NCBI GenBank assembly: GCA_002505405.1
Contig: DAVD01000037.1
Coordinates: 185,939-249,938 of the forward strand
DNA: 64,000 bases
Source of the DNA: Candidatus Poseidonia alphae
Lineage (GTDB): Archaea; Thermoplasmatota; Poseidoniia; Poseidoniales; Poseidoniaceae
Reading direction: 5' to 3'
Part shown: piece after piece, positions 17,706-24,393 of the stretch
Numbering within the stretch: position 1 is the first letter of the stretch
How the letters are laid out: each line of letters starts with the position of its first letter
The notes under the pieces: model-generated
The model's database searches: none
What the model was told of the DNA's origin: nothing
What the model saw: the letters and a program-made list of their open reading frames with translations, nothing else
Program-made: the position numbers and the translations under genes

Positions 17706-18962
17706 ATGAAAGAGAGTTCACTCATTTACGACTGGAATACTGTAGAATATGAATTCAGCAGAAACCCTTCAAATCACCCACATGGTGTTTGGTTTGATGA
17801 TGAAACCCTTCGAGACGGTTTGCAAAGTCCAAGTGCACGTAACCCTACCATTGAGCAAAAAATTGAATTGCTCAGTTTCATGGAACAACTTGGCTTGCAA
17901 AAAGTAGACCTCGGGCTCCCGGGGGCAGGTCCGTTTCACCGCAACCACATCGATGCCATGCTCAGCCATATCAAGGAAAACGATTACTCAATCCGACCCG
18001 GAGCTGCCGTTCGTACCCTCATGGGCGACATTGAACCTCTTGTGGAGATGCAAGCAAAGCATGAAATGGAAATTCAGGCTTCTGCTTTCCTTGGGACCAG
18101 TCCCATTCGACAATTTACGGAAGGGTGGACCATGGAGAAACTCGTCACAACGATGGAAGGTGCGGTGTCTTATGCAGTTGAAAACGACGTACAGGTCATG
18201 TTCGTCACCGAAGATACGACACGCTCCAACCCTGAAGATGTGAAAATGATCTATCAGCGTGCGATGGAACTCGGCGTTCGCCGCCTCTGCGTTTGTGATA
18301 CCTGCGGGCACGTCACCCCAAATGGAGTTAGGAAACTCCTTTCATTCATTGACGAAGAAGTGATCAAGGATGCCGGCTATCAGCGCCGAGACATCGAAGT
18401 CAACTGGCATGGCCACCAAGACCGTGGCCTAGGAGTAGCGAACAACATTGCAGCGGTTGAGGCTGGAGCAGACGTGATTCATGGAACCGCCCTAGGTGTT
18501 GGTGAGCGGGCAGGGAATGCGCCGCTTGACCAAACCCTCGTGAATCTGAAGCTCATGGGTGTTATTGAGAACGATTTGACACTCTTGGATGCTTACATGC
18601 AAAAGGCGAACGAATACATTGAAGTTCCTTTGCCCCGAAACTATCCAGTCTTCGGCGAAGATGCCTTTGAAACAGGTACTGGTGTTCATGCATCCGCTGT
18701 CATTAAGGCCATGAAGAAGGGCGATCACTGGCTTGCTGACCGAGTCTACTCCGGAGTTCCTGCTGGAGATTTTGGCTTGAAGCAAGTCATACGAATTGGC
18801 CACATGTCGGGCCGGTCAAACATTGTCTGGTGGCTTGAACAAAATGAAATCGAAGTTTCAGACGACTTGGTTGCTTACCTCTTTGAGATTGCTAAGAGTC
18901 AAAAGCGAAACATGCTGGATGAAGAAATTCATGCCGCAGTCACTGCTTTTTCAAGTCAGTGA
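17706..18962 (+). CDS. 2-isopropylmalate synthase-like DRE-TIM enzyme
   Basis: The protein (418 residues) belongs to the DRE-TIM acyltransferase family, which condenses acetyl-CoA with a 2-oxo acid. FDDETLRDGLQSP near residue 30 carries the metal-binding DxTLRDG motif. NWHGHQDRGLGVANN has the paired metal-binding histidines, and GVGERAGNAPLDQTLVNL is the GERxGN motif. HGHxDRGL-type variants occur in an isopropylmalate synthase clade, so leucine biosynthesis is likely, but citramalate or homocitrate synthase cannot be excluded. The protein ends near residue 418 and lacks the C-terminal leucine-binding regulatory domain. It follows gyrA by 95 bases. Confidence 0.75.
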   Translation: MKESSLIYDWNTVEYEFSRNPSNHPHGVWFDDETLRDGLQSPSARNPTIEQKIELLSFMEQLGLQKVDLGLPGAGPFHRNHIDAMLSHIKENDYSIRPGAAVRTLMGDIEPLVEMQAKHEMEIQASAFLGTSPIRQFTEGWTMEKLVTTMEGAVSYAVENDVQVMFVTEDTTRSNPEDVKMIYQRAMELGVRRLCVCDTCGHVTPNGVRKLLSFIDEEVIKDAGYQRRDIEVNWHGHQDRGLGVANNIAAVEAGADVIHGTALGVGERAGNAPLDQTLVNLKLMGVIENDLTLLDAYMQKANEYIEVPLPRNYPVFGEDAFETGTGVHASAVIKAMKKGDHWLADRVYSGVPAGDFGLKQVIRIGHMSGRSNIVWWLEQNEIEVSDDLVAYLFEIAKSQKRNMLDEEIHAAVTAFSSQ

Positions 18963-18973
18963 GGTTCTTTCCA

Positions 18974-19135
18974 TCACCAAAAGTAGTACACTGCTATTGC
19001 TGAAAAAAGGCCAATCACAGTCATCCAATAGAGTGGTTTATCCCAGGACTTTTTACCAAATTTCTCATCAAGTTTGTCTCCTACGGCAACGAAGGTATTT
19101 TCTGCTAATTCTGCTGAAATCAAATCGATTGGCAT
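18974..19135 (-). CDS. Small tail-anchored protein of unknown function
   Basis: This 53-residue frame starts MPIDLISAELAENTF and ends in a single hydrophobic segment (WMTVIGLFSAIAVYYFW), giving a tail-anchored layout with a charged helix before it. A longer form from GTG 19204 would overlap the stop of the upstream deacylase gene by four bases, so either start is possible. It converges on the LeuA-like gene. I do not recognise the family; its protein-like composition is the main support. Confidence 0.45.
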   Translation of the reverse strand: MPIDLISAELAENTFVAVGDKLDEKFGKKSWDKPLYWMTVIGLFSAIAVYYFW

Positions 19136-19200
19136 TTTAAAATCCTTTGTTGGTTCAATCACTCCCAAATGAATATTTTCCCTGTGACGGAGAGAAATGT

Positions 19201-20511
19201 TCACGATTCTTCTTCAAACTCTTTTGACTCGTTGGTGATTTTTGAGCCGATCCATTCGGAGTCTACGCTTCCGCCGCTCCATTCACCGTCCAACGAAATC
19301 TCGCTAATTTCATGTTCTTCACGCCACACTGGGTCTTCTTGACTTCCGTTAATGATGAATTTCCCATCATCATCAATCTGTTCCTCGAGAAGTGAGAAAT
19401 GCTTTGAAATGGGCAAAAAGTGCCCCACGGGCATTCCCGCTGCAGTGAACGGGTTTGTTGCTGCTCCGATGATGAGCCCGTCTTCAGGAGCGACAATATC
19501 TACGGTCATTCCTGGTGTTCCTGGGTCTGAAATAGTCGCTAGAACCTCACCTTCTCGCATGACACTTCCAGCACTAACGAACATGTCCAGGAGGCCTCCC
19601 TCTCCAGCACGAAGCCATCGTGAGCCACTCGCCATGATGCGGAAACGAGGACGATGTGGGTTTCCAGGGATCATTCGCAGAGAACGTAAGATGTTCATGA
19701 CGCCATGGACTGCAACCTTGACCGATTCATGCCCAAGATAGTCTGCCCCACCACCTTCGTAGGTGATGACCGGAATCTCAGCAGCGTTAGCTGTACGTCG
19801 AAGGGAACCTTTTGGCGGTGTTGAGTCGAGGATGAGTTCAATTCCAAACGCTTTGGCGAGTAAGTAAGAACTTGAATGAGTGAGGTCGACACGAACTTGA
19901 GGCATATTGTCGCGTCCTTTGGCTGCGCTATGCAGGTCGATAATTCCATCCGAATCCTCGATGAGGTGCTTCCAAATCTGGTGAGCCACGCGTTTGGTCG
20001 TAGAACTTCCTGGGTCACCGGGGAATTGTCGATTGAGGTCACGACCGTCAGGGAAATATCTTGATTTTGCTCTGTAACCGGGAAGGTTGAGGACGGGGAC
20101 AATACGTAACGTCCCAGCCATGGATTTTGGGTCAAGGGGGCGCCCTTCGTCAGTAAACGGGTTGCTCAACAAGTGTGTGCAAGCAGTTGGGCCTGTCAAT
20201 TCATCCCCATGAATGCCCCCCAAAACCGTGATGCAGGGGCCTGGCCGAGATCCATGAATCACTGTTACAGGAACTGGCCACGGATCGCCTAAGCTGACAT
20301 CGAGAAGAGGGAGGGGTACGGTTCTCAAGGTTCCTGGCTTGATGCGCTTTCTGAAGAAGCGAATATCCCCCCATTCCGAACTTCGGTCCCAATCGGGGCG
20401 GTCTTCGGTTTGATGGGCCTTCATGGCTTCTTCAATTGCGATTTTACGGCGTTTTGGTAGTTCATGGGCGACTCGAACTTTCCGGACCTTGGTTTTCTTA
20501 CGCCCCGCCAT
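19201..20511 (-). CDS. Succinylglutamate desuccinylase/aspartoacylase family deacylase
   Basis: This is a zinc-dependent M14-like amide hydrolase of the AstE/AspA superfamily. GGIHGDELTGP gives the HxxE zinc motif, DLNRQFPG is a family hallmark, and IDLHSAAKG supplies the third zinc ligand. The C-terminal part (SGSRWLRAGEGGLLDMFVSAGSVMREGEVLATISDP) is the beta-barrel cap typical of this group. The N-terminus is lysine/arginine-rich (MAGRKKTKVRKVRV); ATG 20511 is preferred over the longer frame. The acyl substrate cannot be told from sequence. The acidic C-terminal 60 residues are an extension. It diverges from the thioesterase gene across a palindrome. Confidence 0.75.
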   Translation of the reverse strand: MAGRKKTKVRKVRVAHELPKRRKIAIEEAMKAHQTEDRPDWDRSSEWGDIRFFRKRIKPGTLRTVPLPLLDVSLGDPWPVPVTVIHGSRPGPCITVLGGIHGDELTGPTACTHLLSNPFTDEGRPLDPKSMAGTLRIVPVLNLPGYRAKSRYFPDGRDLNRQFPGDPGSSTTKRVAHQIWKHLIEDSDGIIDLHSAAKGRDNMPQVRVDLTHSSSYLLAKAFGIELILDSTPPKGSLRRTANAAEIPVITYEGGGADYLGHESVKVAVHGVMNILRSLRMIPGNPHRPRFRIMASGSRWLRAGEGGLLDMFVSAGSVMREGEVLATISDPGTPGMTVDIVAPEDGLIIGAATNPFTAAGMPVGHFLPISKHFSLLEEQIDDDGKFIINGSQEDPVWREEHEISEISLDGEWSGGSVDSEWIGSKITNESKEFEEES

Positions 20512-20579
20512 GCATTGGCCACGGCCCCCCCCATCATGAACCATACGCTATTTTCTCAGCCAAAGCCAACAACCAAAAA

Positions 20580-20595
20580 GTGTCACGCCTGACAC
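20580..20595. promoter_or_regulatory. Perfect inverted repeat, candidate operator
   Basis: GTGTCA-CGCC-TGACAC is a perfect 6-4-6 inverted repeat. It lies between the divergent deacylase and thioesterase genes, six bases before ATG 20602. An AT-rich box (GCTATTTTC, about 20547-20555) lies upstream at promoter-like spacing, so a bound repressor would block the thioesterase start region. This is inferred from symmetry and position only. Confidence 0.35.
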
Positions 20596-20601
20596 GTGGG
20601 T

Positions 20602-21066
20602 ATGACTCCAGGGGTACAGCGAGAGTATGCACCGAGTTCAATTTGTTTTGGTTGCGGGCCAGCAAATGAACAGGGCCTGCAAATTGATTCCCACCGGATT
20701 GAAAACGGTCTTATTCTTCGGTTCACCCCCGAAGAACATCACCAAGCCTTTCCTGGAATGATCAACGGAGGAATCATTGGAACCTTATTGGATTGCCATG
20801 GGAACTGGACCGCAGCAGTTGCTCTTATGGACGCTCAAGAAGTTGACGAGCCACCGTGCACGGTCACGGCATCCTACAGCGTCCAATTGCGACGCCCTAC
20901 TCCATTGAACACTGAATTGGTAGTGACAAGCCAAGTTGAGACTTTACTGCAAGACCGTGCTGAAATCACTCTAAAACTTGAAGCCAATGGTAAGGTTTGT
21001 GCAACGGGAAAAGGCCTCTTTGTGGCTGTAAAAGAGGGTCATCCTGCTTATCATCGCTGGTCTTGA
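20602..21066 (+). CDS. Hotdog-fold (4HBT/PaaI-like) thioesterase
   Basis: The hotdog-fold thioesterase family hydrolyses acyl-CoA thioesters. Visible signs are the N-terminal SSICFGCGPANEQGLQI, the helix motif HHQAFPGMINGGIIGTLLDCHGNW (the GG-helix that holds the active site), and the central strand CTVTASYSVQLRRPTPL. The length of about 154 residues is normal. An in-frame GTG at 20596 is an alternative start. The CFGCG motif is seen in thioesterase-like proteins often found near unrelated housekeeping genes. The SprT-like gene follows 10 bases later on the same strand. Confidence 0.75.
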   Translation: MTPGVQREYAPSSICFGCGPANEQGLQIDSHRIENGLILRFTPEEHHQAFPGMINGGIIGTLLDCHGNWTAAVALMDAQEVDEPPCTVTASYSVQLRRPTPLNTELVVTSQVETLLQDRAEITLKLEANGKVCATGKGLFVAVKEGHPAYHRWS

Positions 21067-21076
21067 GGTTTGTATC

Positions 21077-21604
21077 ATGGTGCGCCCCGACCCCTCCCAA
21101 TCCGTACGCCTTGAGTTGCTTAGGGACGACGTGGTTGCGGAGATGAAAGGGCTCGAAATTTTTTCACTTGAGAGCCTCAACACTGCCTCGACCGTCAAAT
21201 TGGGTCTGCTACGTAAAAGTTCTACACAACGTCATGGAGTCACTCGTTGGACACGAAAACAGGGCGGCCTGGTATTAGAAACAGTTGACTTGCATCCGGT
21301 TTTACTTGAGCAACATTGGTCGAGATATGCTGCATTTGTAATGTATCACGAACTCCTTCACGCTATTGGGAACAGGTCACACGACCGGGACTTTCGTGCA
21401 ATAGAATCGCTATGGCCGGATGTAGACGCGTCAAAACAGGGTCTTGACTTCACCCATAAGATGCGGCTTGAGCGTGCATCATGGCTCTGGGTCTGTGTTC
21501 AATGTGAAATGGAATATCCTCGTCAGCGTCCAAGTGGTGGTAAATATCAATGCCGAACATGCCGAAGTCGCCTCATTGACCGCCCCATAAAGGACATCAA
21601 ATGA
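21077..21604 (+). CDS. SprT-like zinc metalloprotease domain protein
   Basis: This 175-residue protein has the SprT/Spartan layout. HELLH at residues 91-95 forms the zinc site, with a third histidine in SHDRDF (H102). A C-terminal zinc ribbon follows, CVQC...CRTC. Eukaryotic Spartan cleaves DNA-protein crosslinks; small prokaryotic SprT proteins are less studied, so crosslink repair is an inference. GAGGT lies before the ATG. It lies between a thioesterase and a large membrane protein whose ATG overlaps its stop (ATGA), suggesting one transcript. Confidence 0.75.
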   Translation: MVRPDPSQSVRLELLRDDVVAEMKGLEIFSLESLNTASTVKLGLLRKSSTQRHGVTRWTRKQGGLVLETVDLHPVLLEQHWSRYAAFVMYHELLHAIGNRSHDRDFRAIESLWPDVDASKQGLDFTHKMRLERASWLWVCVQCEMEYPRQRPSGGKYQCRTCRSRLIDRPIKDIK

Positions 21605-23685
21605 TAAACAATGGCAAATCAGGAAGTGATGGGATGGTTATGGTGACTCGCAAGGCTTTCCTCCTTTCGAGCCTGTTCTTTCTTTCGCTCATGATCCCAA
21701 TATTTACTGCTCCGGCACAGGCTGGAATTACCTCTCTCGAGGGTGGCGGGACGATGTTTCTCTCATGTCAATCAGAAAATGACTGCTCCCTCACACCTGT
21801 TTCAATGGGGGAAGGGAAGTTCTCCGGGCAAAGTTTTGGCTCAACGCTTCAACCTGAAATGCTCTCCTTTGAGTTTGATGCCGCCCCAGTCCAGCAACAC
21901 CTCGCCATCCTCCCGGAACAAATAGAATCGCTGATCGTTGATTTTAGGCATCAAACGGAAACTGGTGGACTTCTTCGTCCAGCCGTTGACTTTCGCCTCA
22001 TTCTTGGACAGAGCGTGACAGAATGGTCTTTTGAAAGCGAATTTGTACCGACCTCATCCGAATACGAGCCCTACACGCTTGAAGATGAATTGCTGGACCT
22101 GGGGGCGACAAGAGTTCTCTGGAAAGATGCTCAAATCCGTTTGATTATGGTCGTTACCCTTGACCGCCCTGGCACTTGGGAATTGAATTTACGAGGCCCT
22201 TCTAAAATAGAAATGGAACTTCCTTGGTCCATCGACGCAGAAGCAGCAGATGTCGATGAACCTTCGTCCACCACTCAACCCATCGCTTCAAGTTTTGACA
22301 CCGGCCACCAAGGGGCTTTGGTTAGTGATGACTGGGATTGCTGGTCATTCCCCGTCGAAGAACATGAAGTGATGACCCTCATTGTGGATTGGGTGGCGGT
22401 CCCCATAGAACTTGAGCAACCTCATGAAGTTCCAAACTTAGTGACCGATTCGGGCCGTTTATCGCCTCAGCCCGAAGTTGTAACTGAACTTGTTGATGAT
22501 GACTTGAGAATCATCTATCGTTGGCGAAATCTCCCTGTCAATGATTACAATTTGTGCTTCAGGGGCGCCCCAGATCGGTTCCAATCCTATTCTTGGGCAG
22601 GATTATTTGGATACGAAAGTTCAGGCCCTGTCGTATCAGATGATTTTTCTTCTGAATCATTTTATCCATCGGGGACGGTCCTCCTTGGTGATGAATCGGA
22701 TTCCTATGCTTTGAACGAACAGGGTGTGTCCGTATTGCTTCTTTCAATCGTTATGTTTGGAGTGTTCCTCCTCGTTGCTTTCAGGCCGACAACGTCGTAT
22801 CCGTTGAGGTTTGGAGTGTTCCTGCCCGGCGTAATTTGTCTCTTTATTGGAGGCATCATCCATCCCTTATGGTCCATCGCTGACGAAGTGCAATACGAAG
22901 ATGAAATCACCATCGATGACCTCATAGACATGCGTCTCCAACAACTTTGGGATGTTTCTGCAGATGGGGTTCCAGACCAAACTCTGGTTGAACACACCGG
23001 AGCAACGTGGGGCATGTTGGCTGGAGAGCGTCTTCAACTTCGCCTTTCGATAGAACGTGCTGTCCCACTTCAGGATAACCGATGGCAGTTGATTGTCCCT
23101 GAATTTGAGGAATTACGACTCGATGAACTGATCTTTTCACAAGTGGCTGAAGGAAGCCAGCAATTGGGAATTCAAGGGGTGCAAGATGACCATTCGGTAC
23201 GTTTTGTTCTGCTTGCAGGTCGTTCCCTCGTTCTTGACTTCCTAATGCTGGAAGCTTTGTTGGTGGTCGATGAACTCCCTTCGTCTTCGGTGTTTCATAT
23301 CGATACGGTAATGGTGGAAACCAGATCTGCAGGTTCGTTTAACACGCCAGTTTGGTCCACCCGTCCAGTAGGCATTTCTGAAAAGTCTTGGATTGGAATC
23401 CAAGGGAACTTGTTTCCACAACAAATCACCATCAGTCTTTGTGATTGTGATTTGGACCTCCTTGATGTGAGTTTCCAACCATCGCGAGGATTTGATTTGA
23501 ATGACATCCCTCAAGAGAATTGGGGTTTGCAAAACGCTGATGGGATTTTACCGTACGGTTCAGCCTTGATGTGGCTCGGAATGTTGCTCGGTATTGTGGC
23601 GTCTACGGCTGAATTAAGACGTTATCAAAAAGCGCAAGGGATGGCGCAGTCGTTCCATCCGATCAGAGAAAACCAGTGGACTTGA
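21601..23685 (+). CDS. Large secreted/membrane protein of unknown function
   Basis: This 694-residue protein begins with a signal peptide (KAFLLSSLFFLSLMIPIFTAPAQA), so the following 360 residues are extracellular. Two adjacent membrane helices (about residues 378-420), a second extracellular domain of about 230 residues, and a final helix (ALMWLGMLLGIVASTAEL) follow. The first domain has paired cysteines (FLSCQSENDCSL) and beta-rich sequence. I recognise no enzyme family. The start at 21601 overlaps the SprT-like gene stop and has AAGGAC upstream; ATG 21634 or 21640 would give a shorter, more typical signal peptide. The gene converges on the next one. Confidence 0.6.
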   Translation: MINNGKSGSDGMVMVTRKAFLLSSLFFLSLMIPIFTAPAQAGITSLEGGGTMFLSCQSENDCSLTPVSMGEGKFSGQSFGSTLQPEMLSFEFDAAPVQQHLAILPEQIESLIVDFRHQTETGGLLRPAVDFRLILGQSVTEWSFESEFVPTSSEYEPYTLEDELLDLGATRVLWKDAQIRLIMVVTLDRPGTWELNLRGPSKIEMELPWSIDAEAADVDEPSSTTQPIASSFDTGHQGALVSDDWDCWSFPVEEHEVMTLIVDWVAVPIELEQPHEVPNLVTDSGRLSPQPEVVTELVDDDLRIIYRWRNLPVNDYNLCFRGAPDRFQSYSWAGLFGYESSGPVVSDDFSSESFYPSGTVLLGDESDSYALNEQGVSVLLLSIVMFGVFLLVAFRPTTSYPLRFGVFLPGVICLFIGGIIHPLWSIADEVQYEDEITIDDLIDMRLQQLWDVSADGVPDQTLVEHTGATWGMLAGERLQLRLSIERAVPLQDNRWQLIVPEFEELRLDELIFSQVAEGSQQLGIQGVQDDHSVRFVLLAGRSLVLDFLMLEALLVVDELPSSSVFHIDTVMVETRSAGSFNTPVWSTRPVGISEKSWIGIQGNLFPQQITISLCDCDLDLLDVSFQPSRGFDLNDIPQENWGLQNADGILPYGSALMWLGMLLGIVASTAELRRYQKAQGMAQSFHPIRENQWT

Positions 23686-23686
23686 A

Positions 23687-24337
23687 TCACTTCTTATCTG
23701 CCTTTTTCAGTTCTTTTGAAACGGCCTCTGTCACTTCATCAGGATTCATTTTTGCGGCTTGGGCAGCCTTGTCAATCGACTTTGCTTCCTCATCGGTGAT
23801 TTCACCGTCGGAAGCCGCAGATTTAATCGCAGCCTTGACGCTCATCTCTGCTGCTTCTTCATCAGTGATACCCAATGCTTCTTGGAACGATTTCAATTCC
23901 TTCATTTCAGCCTCTGAGATCACACCGTCTTCCCATGCGGAATCGTAGGCGTGAACCAAGAATTCTCGGTACGCTTCTTGATTGAGAAGTACATCTCGAA
24001 TAAGTCCGGTGTCGACACCAGTGTCTGAATTTGCCATTTCGAGCAAAGCGATGGAACGACGGACTTCCTTTACAGCCATATCTTTGAGGCCGTGTCCTGC
24101 CCAAACTGCACCTGCTGCTGTAACTGCTGCGGCGAACCATCGCATCACGTCAGCATTGACCAAATCACCGGGTTGAACCAAATGGAAAATTCCCAGCACT
24201 GCCATTGCAGCACCGCACATCACTTCCACCCAATCGTTGAGGTCCGGTTCATCATCAAAGATGGACAATCGCTCTTCTACCATGGTCTCCATGTCGTCGC
24301 TCATGTGGGGGGACACCCACAGGTGGGACTTAGGCAT
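23687..24337 (-). CDS. Membrane protein with TerB-like helical domain
   Basis: This 216-residue protein has two hydrophobic segments (about residues 37-58 and 67-83). The C-terminal domain is soluble and all-helical. It contains repeated acidic segments, AWEDGVISEAEMKELKSF and AASDGEITDEEAKSIDKA, which resemble the D-G-x-I-x-x-x-E loops of TerB or EF-hand-like tellurite/metal-stress proteins. Function is unknown. ATG 24337 has GGAG upstream; ATG 24304 is a shorter alternative. It diverges from hel308. Confidence 0.55.
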   Translation of the reverse strand: MPKSHLWVSPHMSDDMETMVEERLSIFDDEPDLNDWVEVMCGAAMAVLGIFHLVQPGDLVNADVMRWFAAAVTAAGAVWAGHGLKDMAVKEVRRSIALLEMANSDTGVDTGLIRDVLLNQEAYREFLVHAYDSAWEDGVISEAEMKELKSFQEALGITDEEAAEMSVKAAIKSAASDGEITDEEAKSIDKAAQAAKMNPDEVTEAVSKELKKADKK

Positions 24338-24393
24338 GTCGGAAGTTCTCCGAAGCCGTTGTCCTTTTGGACTGTTGGCGTTGGTAGGGTAGT

